Shown piece after piece: positions 16,667 to 26,313 of a stretch of DNA of 64,000 nucleotides. The stretch lies in assembly GCA_035765895.1 (NCBI GenBank), contig DASTWL010000088.1, positions 1 through 64,000 on the forward strand. The letters run 5' to 3'. The notes below the pieces were generated by a model. It saw nothing but the letters and a program-made list of their open reading frames with translations. It searched no databases and was not told the DNA's origin. Source of the stretch: Verrucomicrobiia bacterium (GTDB lineage: Bacteria > Verrucomicrobiota > Verrucomicrobiia > Limisphaerales > DSYF01). Made by a program: the position numbers and the translations under genes. Positions within the stretch are counted from its first letter, which is position 1, and the number at the start of each line of letters is the position of its first letter.

Positions 16667-16879
16667 TTAGTATATATCGCTGACTTCCACTTGTGAAGAC
16701 TGTCTGGGAAACATGGAATACGCTTGAAAATGGCAAGCCCCCTGAGAACTCGGCCGAATGCGTTAGAATTCCGATTCTTCGTTTGTTTTCGTATCAGCAC
16801 GTTGCGCAAACAGGCGGACGCCCTTCACCTTCATGCCAGTTGGTCGGTGAGGAGTTGGCCGTTGGTCGCGGTTGACGGC

Positions 16880-17809
16880 TCATGGGCGGAGGAGGTCGGC
16901 CAGTAGTTTTGCGACGGCCAGTTCCTTGGCCTTCGCCTCAACTTCCACCGTGAGCGGCCAGCCCAACCATTCTTGCGGAAAATCCGCGACGTCGATGTAA
17001 TCGTGATGCCACTCCGGTTTCGAGCCGTCCCAGCCTTCCAGCGGGCTGGAGATGTGAAAGAGCGGTTCGGTCTTCCAGGTCCGGCGCACGCGCTGCGTGG
17101 CTTCGGCGACGCTCAAGCCATCCGGCAGACAACGGTGGTGATGCACGTCGTAAACCAACGGCACACCGGTGTCCTCGCAAACCGGTAGCAAGTCCGCCGG
17201 CGTATAAACCTTGTCGTCGTTTTCCAGGGTGAGCCGCGAACGCACCCGCCCGGGCAGGCGCTCGATGTTGTTGCGCAGTGCGGTCAGCGCCGCGGATTTG
17301 TCGCCATACGCGCCCCCGCCGTGGAGGTTGAGCGTGTCCGCGCCGACCCACTCCGCAACCTCGGCCTGGTAGTCCAGTTCGGCCAGCGAGTGGGCCAGCG
17401 TCCTGGGGTTGGGCGAATTGAGCACCACGAATTGATCCGGGTGAAACGACAGCCGCAGGTGGTTGGCGCGCGCAAAGGCGCCGCATGCCTGAAAGCGCGC
17501 CAGGATGTCGGCGGCTCCCGGCAATTCGGAGGTCGTGTAACCCGCCGTGGGGTGGGTCTTCACGGGCAGAATCTGGCTGTTGATGCGAAATGCACCGATG
17601 CCGTGGTTTGCACAGAACCGCAGCGAGGCCAAGAGCGCCTCGGCGTTGGCGAGACACAAGGCTGCGAGCCGCGACAGGCGCCCCGGTTTGGGCAGGCGCA
17701 GCATCGCCGTGGCCGTCGTGGTGCGGAACTTGATCGGCTCACGGGCAAACTGGCAGCACAGCCCCAGGCGCAAGCCGCAGGGCGGGGCTTTGGTTGGCTC
17801 TTTCTTCAC
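16880..17809 (-). CDS. uvsE: UV damage endonuclease UvsE/UVDE
   Basis: 309-residue TIM-barrel endonuclease that nicks 5' of UV photoproducts in an alternative excision pathway. Family landmarks are the start RLGLCCQF, FRINSQILP, the metal-site segment LRLSFHPDQFVVLNSP, LNLHGGGAYGDK, LTLENDDKVYTP, VPLVYDVHHHRCLPDG and HISSP. Zinc/manganese ligands (His, Glu, Asp) are all present. Length matches Thermus UVDE. It is monocistronic and separated from the YdcF-like gene by a divergent 90-base gap. Confidence 0.92.
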   Translation of the reverse strand: MKKEPTKAPPCGLRLGLCCQFAREPIKFRTTTATAMLRLPKPGRLSRLAALCLANAEALLASLRFCANHGIGAFRINSQILPVKTHPTAGYTTSELPGAADILARFQACGAFARANHLRLSFHPDQFVVLNSPNPRTLAHSLAELDYQAEVAEWVGADTLNLHGGGAYGDKSAALTALRNNIERLPGRVRSRLTLENDDKVYTPADLLPVCEDTGVPLVYDVHHHRCLPDGLSVAEATQRVRRTWKTEPLFHISSPLEGWDGSKPEWHHDYIDVADFPQEWLGWPLTVEVEAKAKELAVAKLLADLLRP

Positions 17810-17899
17810 GAGGCCAATTCCTTTTGCGTGTTGACGACCGCATCCTCAATTCCTCAGGGTCTCGCCCGGAAGAATCCCTGATTCGGGGAATGCCATACG

Positions 17900-18481
17900 A
17901 TGAAATCGCGACGGCGCAAGATTCTCGCGTGGGCAGGCCTGGCGGTGGGCATGCTGCTGCTGACGGGATTTTTCGTCGCCCTGTGGTTCTCACCCGTCTG
18001 GCTGGCGCTTGACGACCGGCCGGTGCCGGCCGACGCGATCGTGGTGCCGGGAGGCGAATGGGTGTTGCGGCCCAAGCGCGCAGCGGAATTGTTTCAACAA
18101 GGCCGGGCCCCGCGCATCATTGTCAGTGGCAAAGGCGAGGCGGAGCCGCTCCGGCTGGCTTTGCGGGAGCGGGGCGTGCCGGCCGTGGCCATCGAGCTTG
18201 AAGACCAGGCCCGCAGCACCCAGGAAAACGCCGTGTTTGTCGTTCGCCGGTTGCGGCAGGAAAAGGCACGGCGCGTCATCATCGTGACGTCGTGGTTTCA
18301 TTCGCGGCGCGCGCTGCATTGCTTTCAACACTACGCGCCGGAGATTGAGTTTTACTCCGTGCCGGCCATGAATGATTGCCCCAAACCGGGTTGGCTGGAG
18401 GCGTCGCAACGCAAATGGGTCACGCTCGAATACGCAAAGCTAGCGTGGTATTGGGTGCGCTACGGCATCTCGCCATTCTAA
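17900..18481 (+). CDS. YdcF/SanA-family (DUF218) membrane-anchored protein
   Basis: 193 residues with one N-terminal membrane helix (about 10-30, rich in Leu/Val/Phe) and a DUF218 domain: ADAIVVPGG, APRIIVSGKGE, EDQARSTQENAVF and RRVIIVTSWFHSRRAL. The Rossmann-like core probably faces the periplasm. Relatives (ElyC, SanA, YdcF) influence envelope polysaccharide precursors or vancomycin tolerance, but no reaction is firmly established. The tail-to-tail neighbour begins 7 bases later on the other strand. Confidence 0.87.
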   Translation: MKSRRRKILAWAGLAVGMLLLTGFFVALWFSPVWLALDDRPVPADAIVVPGGEWVLRPKRAAELFQQGRAPRIIVSGKGEAEPLRLALRERGVPAVAIELEDQARSTQENAVFVVRRLRQEKARRVIIVTSWFHSRRALHCFQHYAPEIEFYSVPAMNDCPKPGWLEASQRKWVTLEYAKLAWYWVRYGISPF

Positions 18482-18487
18482 GGCGGA

Positions 18488-19426
18488 TCATTTTTCGGTC
18501 GTGGTAAACGTCGCGACAATCGGGCGGTGGTCTGAGCCGATGCCCCAATTCGGTAGCGTGAGGGCGTAGGTTCCGTCCTTCACCCATTCGCGGGCCATGC
18601 CCGGGCTGAGCAGGATGTAATCGAGCCGGCTGTAGGTGTCTTCCTTCCCGTAGTAATGCGTCCAGGCGATATTGCGCGGGAACCAGCGGGGATTGGTGGG
18701 ATTGGGCCGGTTGTCACCGTTCTGCTCGGCGGGGCGGGTGTCCACCAGGGCGTTCTTGCCGCGGCCGACGACGGCCTTGACGCCGGCGGTGTCGTAATTG
18801 TCATTGAAGTCGCCGCAGACGAGCACATTGGCGTTGGGATTGGCGGCGAGCAGCGCCTCCACCTTGTCCCGCAGCAGCCGGGCCTCCTCGGTGCGCATCT
18901 CGGCTTCATCCGCCTCGGGCACGGGGCGGCGTGACTTCAGATGCGCGCCCAGCAACGTGAACTGATAGTCGGGCGTGACCTGGATATCCACTTCGGAGAA
19001 GCCGCGGCTCACGTGAAAACGGCGGCCGCTCAGCAAATACGTCTCGTTGGTGTGCGAGCGCCGTGCGACGATGGGGAAACGGCTGAGCACGGCGACATGA
19101 ATGTTCGTGTCCCAGCCCTGCACGAATTCGGAATAAGGCAGGTCGAGCCCGTCCTGCTTCAGCGAGGCCTGCAATTCCTGCAGGGCGCTGAGCTGGCCGA
19201 TTTCTTCCAGCGCCACGACGTCCGGCTTCAACGCCTTGAGATTGGCGCGCACCTGCGCCTTGGCCGCTTCGGACTTCGCGTAATGACGGGTTTCCGTCGG
19301 CTGGTCGAGATAGTTCTCCACGTTGTAGGTGGCCACGCGAAAGGTTTCGGCGAATGCGCCCGTGGCCGGCAGCACGAGCGCGATCATCAACGGGGACAGC
19401 CAGGCGGGGCGAAGCGGTTTTCTCAT
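18488..19426 (-). CDS. Secreted endonuclease/exonuclease/phosphatase family protein
   Basis: 312 residues. A signal peptide (LSPLMIALVLPATGAFA, cleavage likely before ETFRV) is followed by an EEP fold: ATYNVENYL (Asn), ALEEIGQ (metal Glu), LLGAHLKSRR, VCGDFNDNYDT and the terminal GSDHRPIVATF with the catalytic His. It may act on extracellular nucleic acid or phosphoesters; the substrate class is not decided by these motifs. It shares orientation with the TIGR03790 gene, 46 bases upstream. Confidence 0.88.
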   Translation of the reverse strand: MRKPLRPAWLSPLMIALVLPATGAFAETFRVATYNVENYLDQPTETRHYAKSEAAKAQVRANLKALKPDVVALEEIGQLSALQELQASLKQDGLDLPYSEFVQGWDTNIHVAVLSRFPIVARRSHTNETYLLSGRRFHVSRGFSEVDIQVTPDYQFTLLGAHLKSRRPVPEADEAEMRTEEARLLRDKVEALLAANPNANVLVCGDFNDNYDTAGVKAVVGRGKNALVDTRPAEQNGDNRPNPTNPRWFPRNIAWTHYYGKEDTYSRLDYILLSPGMAREWVKDGTYALTLPNWGIGSDHRPIVATFTTTEK

Positions 19427-19472
19427 GGGCGATCAAATTGTCAGGCGCGACTTCGTTGTCAAAGCCGAAGGT

Positions 19473-21161
19473 TCACTTCGCCGGCGGGTTGGTGGAATTG
19501 AGCCCCTTCAACTCGCTCAACGCTGCATCGATGGCGTCCAGCTGGGCGTTGTGCGGGACGGGCGCCTGCGACCAGGTCAGCATCTGCCGGGCGACCTCGG
19601 ATTTGCCGGGATAATCGGGGAAATCCGTCAACAACTGTTGATAGGTGTCCGTTGCCTCCTTGAGGTCGTGCTGCGCGGCGTAGCCTTTGCCCAGCTTCAA
19701 CATCAGCCGGATGCGCTGTTGCGGTGAGGCGTCCAGCTTGAGCGCTCTGGCATAGGCATCGGTGGTGGACTTGGGCTTGCCCACGGTCGCGCAAAGGTCG
19801 CCGAGCTTTTCCATCAACACCGCACTGTGTTTGGTCAGATCGAGCTGGTCGAGGTAGTTGATCAATTGCAGCAACGGCGTGCCCCGCGCGATGTTCATGT
19901 TCACGATGCGCAAGTGGGACCAGGCCAGCAGCGGGCTTTGCAGGCGTTCGAGCCTCAGGTGCATCAACTGGGGAATCATCGCAAAGGCACGGTGCAACGG
20001 ATCGCCCACCACGGTCGTCTGCCAGGACAGGCCGTTTTGCGCGGCGTAGGCGGCTTCCCCGAACGTGAAGCCGTCGATCAGCCAGCGCGCGGCGAACGTG
20101 CCGATGTCCGGCGTGCCGAGCAGATACGGTTCGTTGACGGAACCCATCGTGCAGGTGGCGCCCTTGGCCAGCAACGGGCCCACCCAGTCGGCGGTGGTGG
20201 AGCGGATCGTGTTCGCGTTCGCCGAATGGAGGTGATACGCGAAGGCGCCGGGCATGAACTCCATCTTGGGCGCGAGGAAAGGTCCGCTCGGGCTGCCGTC
20301 ATACCAGCCGGCGTAAAACGCGATCTGGCTCATGGGAAAACCCGCCGGAATCGTGGTCGCGTTGGTGTCCAGATAGCTTTCAAATCCCATCACACGGCAG
20401 ATGTCGTAAGCGGCGTGAATCCAGTCATCGCCGACCTTGTAATTCGGATCGGTGATGCTGCGGATGTCGCAGTAGGCCCGGCCCCAGTAACCATTGGTCT
20501 CCGCCTCGATGGCTTTATCGACCAGTCCTTTCGCGATTTCGGCCGTGGGGCCGTCCAGCCGGGCGACCATCAGGATGCCGTTTGTCGGGTTCAACAGGGC
20601 GGTGTTGGTGGTGGTGTAAGCGGCATTGCGCAGGACGCCACAGCATTTGTGAATCTCCGGCGGCAACGGCAGCGCGGCCAGTTCGGAGTCCACTGACGCC
20701 GCGTTGACCCGCAGTTCGGGGCGCAGCGTTTCCTCGCCTTCCTCGTGCAGGTCGGGCTCGTTGCGAATCTTCAGCGGCACACCGTAGCACAACACGACGT
20801 AGCGAATCCGGGAGGCCACCGGCATGCGCACTTCCCGCACGTCGGCCGCATTGGTGCCCGTCAGCCGGTTTGTGCCGATCTCCCAGAGGTGACGCGCCTC
20901 CAGCTCGTGCGCGAGCGGCTGGGCCAGTTCGGCGTCGTATTCCGCGCGGGGCATTTCCTCGGCGGTGCTGAGGTTGAAGCCCAGCACCTGGTTGTCCGGC
21001 ACGTGACGCAGCGCGGCATAGTGCCGGGCCACGTCCTCCGATTCCGGAACTTTGCGGTTGTAAACCACGACGACTTCATTGCCCGACGGCGCGGCGGCAG
21101 CGTGCCCGCCGGCGAACAGCAGCGTGCCAAGGGGGGCGAGGATGAACAGTTTTGCTCTCAT
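19473..21161 (-). CDS. TIGR03790-family secreted protein with C-terminal TPR-like repeats
   Basis: 562 residues: signal peptide (LFILAPLGTLLFAGGHAAAA), then VVVYNRKVPESEDVARHYAALRHVP, RYVVLCYGVPLKI, VARLDGPTAEIAKGLVDKAI, FYAGWYDG, and GATCTMGSVNEPYLL, a pattern typical of the TIGR03790 family common in Verrucomicrobia, Planctomycetes and Acidobacteria. The last 130 residues form helical repeats resembling TPRs (DAYARALKLDASPQQRI, TDTYQQLLTDFPDYP). Function is unknown; probably exported and perhaps surface associated. It may be cotranscribed with the downstream EEP gene. Confidence 0.8.
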   Translation of the reverse strand: MRAKLFILAPLGTLLFAGGHAAAAPSGNEVVVVYNRKVPESEDVARHYAALRHVPDNQVLGFNLSTAEEMPRAEYDAELAQPLAHELEARHLWEIGTNRLTGTNAADVREVRMPVASRIRYVVLCYGVPLKIRNEPDLHEEGEETLRPELRVNAASVDSELAALPLPPEIHKCCGVLRNAAYTTTNTALLNPTNGILMVARLDGPTAEIAKGLVDKAIEAETNGYWGRAYCDIRSITDPNYKVGDDWIHAAYDICRVMGFESYLDTNATTIPAGFPMSQIAFYAGWYDGSPSGPFLAPKMEFMPGAFAYHLHSANANTIRSTTADWVGPLLAKGATCTMGSVNEPYLLGTPDIGTFAARWLIDGFTFGEAAYAAQNGLSWQTTVVGDPLHRAFAMIPQLMHLRLERLQSPLLAWSHLRIVNMNIARGTPLLQLINYLDQLDLTKHSAVLMEKLGDLCATVGKPKSTTDAYARALKLDASPQQRIRLMLKLGKGYAAQHDLKEATDTYQQLLTDFPDYPGKSEVARQMLTWSQAPVPHNAQLDAIDAALSELKGLNSTNPPAK

Positions 21162-21222
21162 GAACCTTCTGGTTGGACCGCGCGAATGTCCGGACGTTTG
21201 AACAGCGCGGGCTTTTAAGCGT

Positions 21223-22011
21223 TTAGGCGGGACAAGTCACCTTCAAGCCGTCGTAGGCGAGCCACACGTTGGGCGGCAGTTCGGCCTGATGCTTGTCGTG
21301 GTCGTAATCGTGCGTCAGGTGTGTGAGGTAGGTGCGGTCGGCGTTGATGCGGCGGGCGGCGGTCAGCGCCTCGTCCAGGCACATGTGCGTCGGATGCGGC
21401 TTGAAACGCAACGCATCCAGCACCGCGACTTCCACCCCGCGGATGGCGGCGACGGCTTCCGCCGGAACCTCCTTGCAATCGCTGAAGTAGGCCAGTCGTT
21501 TGCGGCCGTTTTGCTCGAACAAGAAACCGTTGCTTTGAAAACGCCCGTGGGGCGCGGCAAAGGGCGTGATGCGCAGATCACCGATGGCGAACGGCCCGTT
21601 GAACACGTGTTCCTCGGGGATGAAGTAGCCCCTCGGCCAGGGGCCGTTGTGGAAGGCATAAATGAACACCCGCCGCAGCGCGGTCATGGTCGTTTCATCC
21701 GCCCAGATGGGCAGGGCGGTGCCGCCGCGCAGGTCACAAAAGCGCCGGCAGTCGTCGAGTCCCATGATGTGGTCGGCGTGCGGATGTGTGAACAGCACCG
21801 CGTCAAGCCACCGGATGTTCTCCCGCAGGCATTGCAGGCGGAATTCGGGCGACGTGTCCACCACGAACCGGGCTTCGTCCGAGACCACGTAAATGGACGG
21901 CCGGGTGCGGTGATTTTTGGGGTTCGCCAGATACTCCGGCGGATAATCCACGCCGATCAGCGGCACGCCCTGTGACGTGCCGGAGCCGAGAAAGGTGAAT
22001 TCAAAGGGCAT
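21223..22011 (-). CDS. MBL-fold metallohydrolase (PhnP-like)
   Basis: 262 residues of the metallo-beta-lactamase fold: [11 protein letters not shown] at the start, the metal motif [36 protein letters not shown] and the late [11 protein letters not shown] and THLTHDYDH segments. The layout matches PhnP-type phosphodiesterases acting on small cyclic phosphates. PhnP acts in phosphonate use, but no phn genes are here, so the substrate is open. The start at ATG 22011 is preferred to a TTG at 22020; neither has a clear ribosome-binding site. It lies 12 bases downstream of the AT-rich orphan gene. Confidence 0.86.
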   Translation of the reverse strand: MPFEFTFLGSGTSQGVPLIGVDYPPEYLANPKNHRTRPSIYVVSDEARFVVDTSPEFRLQCLRENIRWLDAVLFTHPHADHIMGLDDCRRFCDLRGGTALPIWADETTMTALRRVFIYAFHNGPWPRGYFIPEEHVFNGPFAIGDLRITPFAAPHGRFQSNGFLFEQNGRKRLAYFSDCKEVPAEAVAAIRGVEVAVLDALRFKPHPTHMCLDEALTAARRINADRTYLTHLTHDYDHDKHQAELPPNVWLAYDGLKVTCPA

Positions 22012-22023
22012 TACGTTCAATTT

Positions 22024-22536
22024 TTATTCGTGGCTCTTCTCGGAACCGAATACTTCAGCCGAGAAAATAATCCAATCGTGTGCTTTTAAAGCTTCATCAG
22101 TTGAGCGTTGTAGAAAACGAATTGGGGCGATTGCGTTTCGCTTTTTCTCATACGATGCGGCAGCACGCCAGCGGGGGAAACGTTGTTGAATCTTGCACGT
22201 ATTTGTTATGGTCGAATGAGATTTGACCCGGATGGGCGCAGGCGGCGCCGCGCTGAACGTGGAGGTCATTGTTGAATTATCTGATGTGTCATTGACTCCA
22301 AATTCACAATCTAAATCGAAAATTGTTCCATTTGAGAAAACGCAGGTGAAGCTTGTGTAGTCAAATCCAACTTCTGGTTCGCTGATGATCTTGAGACTGC
22401 ACTTTTCGGAAATTAGCCCTGTCTTTCGCGTAAAGCTGGCGATACCTAGCAGTAAGAACAATGTGAAGAGTATTCCTACAAGGATGAGGCAGCCGCCGAT
22501 ATGCCCTCTAAAATAGTTTTTGCCGAATGATTGCAT
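22024..22536 (-). CDS. AT-rich hypothetical protein with one N-terminal membrane helix
   Basis: 170 residues starting MQSFGKNYFRGHIGG, with one strong membrane helix (CLILVGILFTLFLLLGIASF) and an extracytoplasmic Cys-containing domain (EKCSLKII, FTCVFSNG, DLDCEFGVND), then a basic C-terminal region. Base composition is clearly lower in GC than both neighbours, pointing to recent arrival or low constraint. No family was recognised. The last third (QRFPRWRAAASYEKKRNA) reads differently from the rest and may be a later addition or a shifted end. It is probably expressed with the MBL gene. Confidence 0.5.
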   Translation of the reverse strand: MQSFGKNYFRGHIGGCLILVGILFTLFLLLGIASFTRKTGLISEKCSLKIISEPEVGFDYTSFTCVFSNGTIFDLDCEFGVNDTSDNSTMTSTFSAAPPAPIRVKSHSTITNTCKIQQRFPRWRAAASYEKKRNAIAPIRFLQRSTDEALKAHDWIIFSAEVFGSEKSHE

Positions 22537-22566
22537 GTCCGCTCAAATGGCGCGCGAACTGTAACC

Positions 22567-24252
22567 ATGCTGAGCACGCTACGCATTAAAAACCTCGCCC
22601 TGGTCGCCGATCTCACGCTCGAATTGCAGCCGGGTTACAACGCCATCACCGGCGAGACCGGAGCGGGCAAATCAATCCTCATCGGCGCGCTGGGCCTCGT
22701 GCTGGGCGAGCGCGCCGACCGCGGCCTGATCCGCGCCGGCGCGGAGAGCTGCACGGTGGAGGCGGTTTTCGATGTCCGCCATTTGCGGGCGCCGCTGGCG
22801 GAGTTCCTTGCCGAAAACGGGCTCGAACCCTGCGAGGAGCATCAACTGGTCCTGAAGCGGACCTTTTCCGCCGCCGGCGCCAACCGGCAGTTCGTGAACG
22901 GGTCCGCCACGACGCTGGACCGGCTGGCCACCATCGGTGACTGGCTGGTGGACTTGCATGGCCCGCATGATCATCAATCACTGCTGCATCCCGGCCGGCA
23001 GCTGGCCATTCTCGATGCCTTTGGCGGTTGCGAAGCGGAGCGGGCCGCCTTTGCGGAGCTCGTGAAACGTCGCGCGGCGCTGGCAGCAGAGAAGGCCGCG
23101 CTGGTGGTGGATGAAAAAACCTATGCGCAGCAGCTTGACCTGCTGCGCTTTCAGGTTCGCGAAATCACGGGGGCACAGTTGCAACCGGGCGAGGATGCGG
23201 AGATTGAAGCCGAACACCGGCGCGCCGCGAATGGCGCCAGGCTCCTGCAGCTCAGTCAGGCCGCGCTGGACCTGCTGGCGGAGAGCGACACCTCGGTGTT
23301 GACGGAGGCCGGTGTGGTGGGGCGCACATTGCAGGAGCTGCAACGGATTGATCCGGGCGCGGGCGCCCTCGTTGTCCTGCATGAACAGGTCACGGCTCAA
23401 TTGCGCGATTTGCAGGGCGAATTGTCGCGGTATGCCGACCGCGTGGAGGTGGATCCTGCGCGTCTGGCCGAGCTCGAGGAACGGTTGAATCTGCTGCAAG
23501 CGCTCAAACGCAAATACGGCGCGACCCTGGTGGAAGTGATCGCCTTCGGTGACGAGGCGCAGCGCAGGTTGCAGGCGCTCGAATCGCGCGATGCCGAGCT
23601 GGCGCGCTTGAACGGGGAACTGGAACGGCTGGACGCGGACCTCCAGCGCGTGGGGCAGCAACTTTCCGCCAAGCGCAAGAAGGTGATTCCCAAGCTGAGC
23701 AAGGCCGCCTCGGCGCAGCTGGCGGACCTCGGCTTCAAACAGAGCCGGCTGGACGTGCAATTAGCGGCGGCGCGGGAGGATGTCAGTTCGGTCACGAGTT
23801 CCGGTATGGACACGGTGGAATTCCAGTTTGCCCCGAATCCGGGCGAGCCGGCGCAGCCGCTTCGGGCCATTGCCAGCTCGGGAGAACTTGCGCGGGTGAT
23901 GCTGGCGCTCAAGACCGTGCTGGCCGCGGAAGATGAGGTGCCGGTGCTGATTTTCGACGAGGTGGATGCGAACGTGGGTGGCGAAACCGCTCATGCCGTG
24001 GGCAAAAAAATGCGGCAGATTGCGGCCCAACGGCAGGTGTTGTGCATCACCCATCTGCCGCAAGTCGCTGCCGCGGCGGAGGTGCATTTCGTCGTCACCA
24101 AGCACGTGAACGACGGCCGGACGACTTCGGAAATCGCCCGCCTGGACCGGAAGTCCCGCGTGGCCGAACTGGCGCGCATGCTGGGCGGGCAGGGCGACGC
24201 GGCGCGCAAACACGCCGAGGCCATGCTGCGGGACAAGGCACCACAAGCGTGA
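22567..24252 (+). CDS. recN: DNA repair protein RecN
   Basis: 561-residue SMC-like ATPase for double-strand break repair. The Walker A GETGAGKS is at residues 29-36 and the ABC signature region near LRAIASSGELARVML. Walker B is VLIFDEVDANVGGETA, followed by ITHLPQVAAAAEVHF (H-loop). Between them lies a long heptad-rich coiled-coil region (about 150-370). The end of the family is intact (ELARMLGG). The start at 22567 (MLSTLRIKNLALV) is the standard N-terminus; the open frame back to 22531 overlaps the divergent orphan gene. The downstream neighbour is convergent. Confidence 0.94.
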   Translation: MLSTLRIKNLALVADLTLELQPGYNAITGETGAGKSILIGALGLVLGERADRGLIRAGAESCTVEAVFDVRHLRAPLAEFLAENGLEPCEEHQLVLKRTFSAAGANRQFVNGSATTLDRLATIGDWLVDLHGPHDHQSLLHPGRQLAILDAFGGCEAERAAFAELVKRRAALAAEKAALVVDEKTYAQQLDLLRFQVREITGAQLQPGEDAEIEAEHRRAANGARLLQLSQAALDLLAESDTSVLTEAGVVGRTLQELQRIDPGAGALVVLHEQVTAQLRDLQGELSRYADRVEVDPARLAELEERLNLLQALKRKYGATLVEVIAFGDEAQRRLQALESRDAELARLNGELERLDADLQRVGQQLSAKRKKVIPKLSKAASAQLADLGFKQSRLDVQLAAAREDVSSVTSSGMDTVEFQFAPNPGEPAQPLRAIASSGELARVMLALKTVLAAEDEVPVLIFDEVDANVGGETAHAVGKKMRQIAAQRQVLCITHLPQVAAAAEVHFVVTKHVNDGRTTSEIARLDRKSRVAELARMLGGQGDAARKHAEAMLRDKAPQA

Positions 24253-24320
24253 CCGTCCGACAGTGAAACCACCGAAACGGCGGGTCAAACTGCCAGGCTG
24301 CGCGGGCAGCGCAGAGCGAA

Positions 24321-24719
24321 TCAGCCCGGGACCAGGCTCGGTTCCCCGGGCGGTTCCGGCACGAGCCGGCGAATTTCGTGCATCAATTTGGCGGGACTGA
24401 ACGGCTTGGTCAGAAACAGCACGGCGCCGGAGGATTCCGCCTCCTGCCGGGTGAGGATGTGGCCGTTGGCGGTGACGATGATGACCGGGATGTCTTTGGT
24501 GGCATCATCCGCTTTCAACACTTTCAACGCGGTGAGCCCGTCCATTTCCTCCATCATGAAGTCCATGACAATCGCGGCGGGGTGATCGCGACTGGCCGCT
24601 GAGACAGCCTCGCGTCCGTTGACGGCTTTCAACGTTTCAAAGCCGGCCCGGTCGAGGTGGTGCTTCATGAGGACGTGCATGTAAGGCTCGTCGTCAACCA
24701 CCAGTATTTTAGGCGTCAT
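24321..24719 (-). CDS. Single-domain response regulator (CheY-like)
   Basis: 132 residues: ILVVDDEPYMHVL with the acidic pair, phospho-accepting Asp in AAIVMDFMMEEMDG, Thr in VIIVTANG and Lys in LFLTKPFSPAKL. There is no output domain, so it acts through protein partners. The start at 24719 (MTPKILVV) fits the receiver fold; an upstream frame to 24956 adds low-complexity sequence overlapping TolC. No histidine kinase is adjacent. It lies 173 bases past the tolC-like gene in the same direction. Confidence 0.9.
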   Translation of the reverse strand: MTPKILVVDDEPYMHVLMKHHLDRAGFETLKAVNGREAVSAASRDHPAAIVMDFMMEEMDGLTALKVLKADDATKDIPVIIVTANGHILTRQEAESSGAVLFLTKPFSPAKLMHEIRRLVPEPPGEPSLVPG

Positions 24720-24891
24720 CACAGGCAGCGGGTTTGCGGCAGGAAGATGACCCAACTTCGCCGGGCATTCAACGTCAGACTTTGACGCCGCTTGCGGCAA
24801 GGGAGGTTGCTTAAAGTCTGCCTCCGCGCCCGACGATGATGATGTCCCGGGCGGCCTCCGTGCGTTCGGATTTTTGCCAACGCGATGCGCT

Positions 24892-26292
24892 TTACTTGAC
24901 CCTCGGAGCCGCGGGGTCCGGCACGTCCTGCCCGATGGCGCGTTCCAAACTGGCACGGGCCACGAGATAATCGTGCAAGGCCTCGTTCTTCGTCGTGCGG
25001 GCTTCCGTCAGCGAGGTTTCGGCATTCAGCACGTCAAGTTGCGTGCCGGTGCCGGCGTCGTAACGCGACTTGGCAAGGCGCAGGGCCTCATCGCCCTGCT
25101 CGACGACCTTTTGCGTGGCATCCAAAACTTCGCGGGCCTCGATGAACGTGGAATAAGCGGTGCGCACTTCCAGTTCGATCTGCCGGCTGCTGTCGTCGAG
25201 CTGCAGGTGGGATTGTTCAAGCCGCGCCCGTGCCTCGGTGACTTTGCCCTGCGTCTGCCGGCCGTCAAAGATGTTCCAGCTCAACTGCGCGCCGGCATTC
25301 CAGCCGCGCACATCGGTGGCCAGGTCATCGACGAAGGACGAGTTGCGCCAGCCGTAGCCGCCGTAAAGTTGCACGCTGGGCTTGTAGCCCGATTTGGCGG
25401 TGGTGACGGACTCTTTGGCCAGCGCCTCGCCTTTGCGCAGCGCATTGAGTTCCGGGCGGCGGGCGAGCGCCTGTGCGATGGCGGCGGGCAGTTCGATGTG
25501 GTAGGGCTCGACTTCGAGGCGGTCCGTCAGCTGGAGAGGGATGTCCTCCCACACGTTGGCCGGCAGATTGAAACCCAGCAGATTGGCGAGGTTGTTCTTG
25601 GCGATGCGCCAGTCGTTGCGGGCCCGGCTCAGCCGCGGTTTGGCGTTGGCCACCTCGACCTCGGCCCGGAGCACGTTGAAACGCGGCACGGTGCCGGCCT
25701 CGTAGCGGCGGGTGGTGTCTTCCAGCTCCTTCTGCAACAATTCCACGGAGGCCTCGCGCACGTGGATTTGCTGCTCGGCCAAGAGGGTGTCGTAATAAGC
25801 CTTGCGAACGGCCAGCAGGGTGTCGGCGATGACGGCCTGATGTTGGAAGAGCGCCTGATCGCGCGTCAATCCGGCCGTGCGCAGCGCGGACGCGATGCGG
25901 CCACCCTCGTAAATCGACTGCACCACGCGCAGCCCGGCGTTCCAGTTTTGATCTTTCTGGAAGGAAAACGTGTTCGGACCCACGGTCGCGGTTTCAATGG
26001 CGTCGTTGAATTCGTAATTGCCCGTCGCTGTCAGCTTGGGCAGCACGATGGCGCGGGTTTGCACCACGATGCCATGGGCTACTTCCAGGTCCTGACGGCT
26101 TTTCAACACGGTGCTGTTTTGCTTCAGCGCCATGTTGATGGCATCAGCCAGCGACAGCGGCTGCGTGAGCCAGCCGGGGAAATCGTTGGTCGCCGGCATC
26201 GTCGTGGTTTGGGCGTGCAGCGCGATGCCGGGCAGCAGGGTGGCAAGCGCGCAGAGGGTGGACAGCAAAGGGCGGGGGATGCGAATACTCAT
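24892..26292 (-). CDS. TolC-family outer membrane efflux protein
   Basis: 466 residues with a signal peptide (LLSTLCALATLLPGIALHAQ) and the two-fold OEP repeat of long helices and strands: LADAINMALKQNSTVLKSRQ, YEFNDA, VVQSIYEGGRIASALR, YEAGTVPRFNVLRAEVEVANAK, SWNIFDGRQTQGKV and SRYDAGTGTQLDVLNAETSL. It forms the outer-membrane channel of a tripartite exporter or type I system. No periplasmic adaptor or inner-membrane pump lies beside it, so it must partner with genes elsewhere. It follows its regulator by 21 bases. Confidence 0.9.
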   Translation of the reverse strand: MSIRIPRPLLSTLCALATLLPGIALHAQTTTMPATNDFPGWLTQPLSLADAINMALKQNSTVLKSRQDLEVAHGIVVQTRAIVLPKLTATGNYEFNDAIETATVGPNTFSFQKDQNWNAGLRVVQSIYEGGRIASALRTAGLTRDQALFQHQAVIADTLLAVRKAYYDTLLAEQQIHVREASVELLQKELEDTTRRYEAGTVPRFNVLRAEVEVANAKPRLSRARNDWRIAKNNLANLLGFNLPANVWEDIPLQLTDRLEVEPYHIELPAAIAQALARRPELNALRKGEALAKESVTTAKSGYKPSVQLYGGYGWRNSSFVDDLATDVRGWNAGAQLSWNIFDGRQTQGKVTEARARLEQSHLQLDDSSRQIELEVRTAYSTFIEAREVLDATQKVVEQGDEALRLAKSRYDAGTGTQLDVLNAETSLTEARTTKNEALHDYLVARASLERAIGQDVPDPAAPRVK

Positions 26293-26313
26293 GATGTTGA
26301 TTCCAATAAAGGC

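Noticed and set aside
16597-16809. 70-codon minus-strand frame upstream of the M20 gene as a gene
   Set aside because: It overlaps the transposase remnant in another frame and shows no start signal or family.
14226-16879. Direct repeat of the tRNA-Phe 3' end as an attachment site
   Set aside because: No second copy of GGTTCGATTCC plus acceptor sequence was found by eye to the right; an exact computational search would be needed to exclude a partial one.
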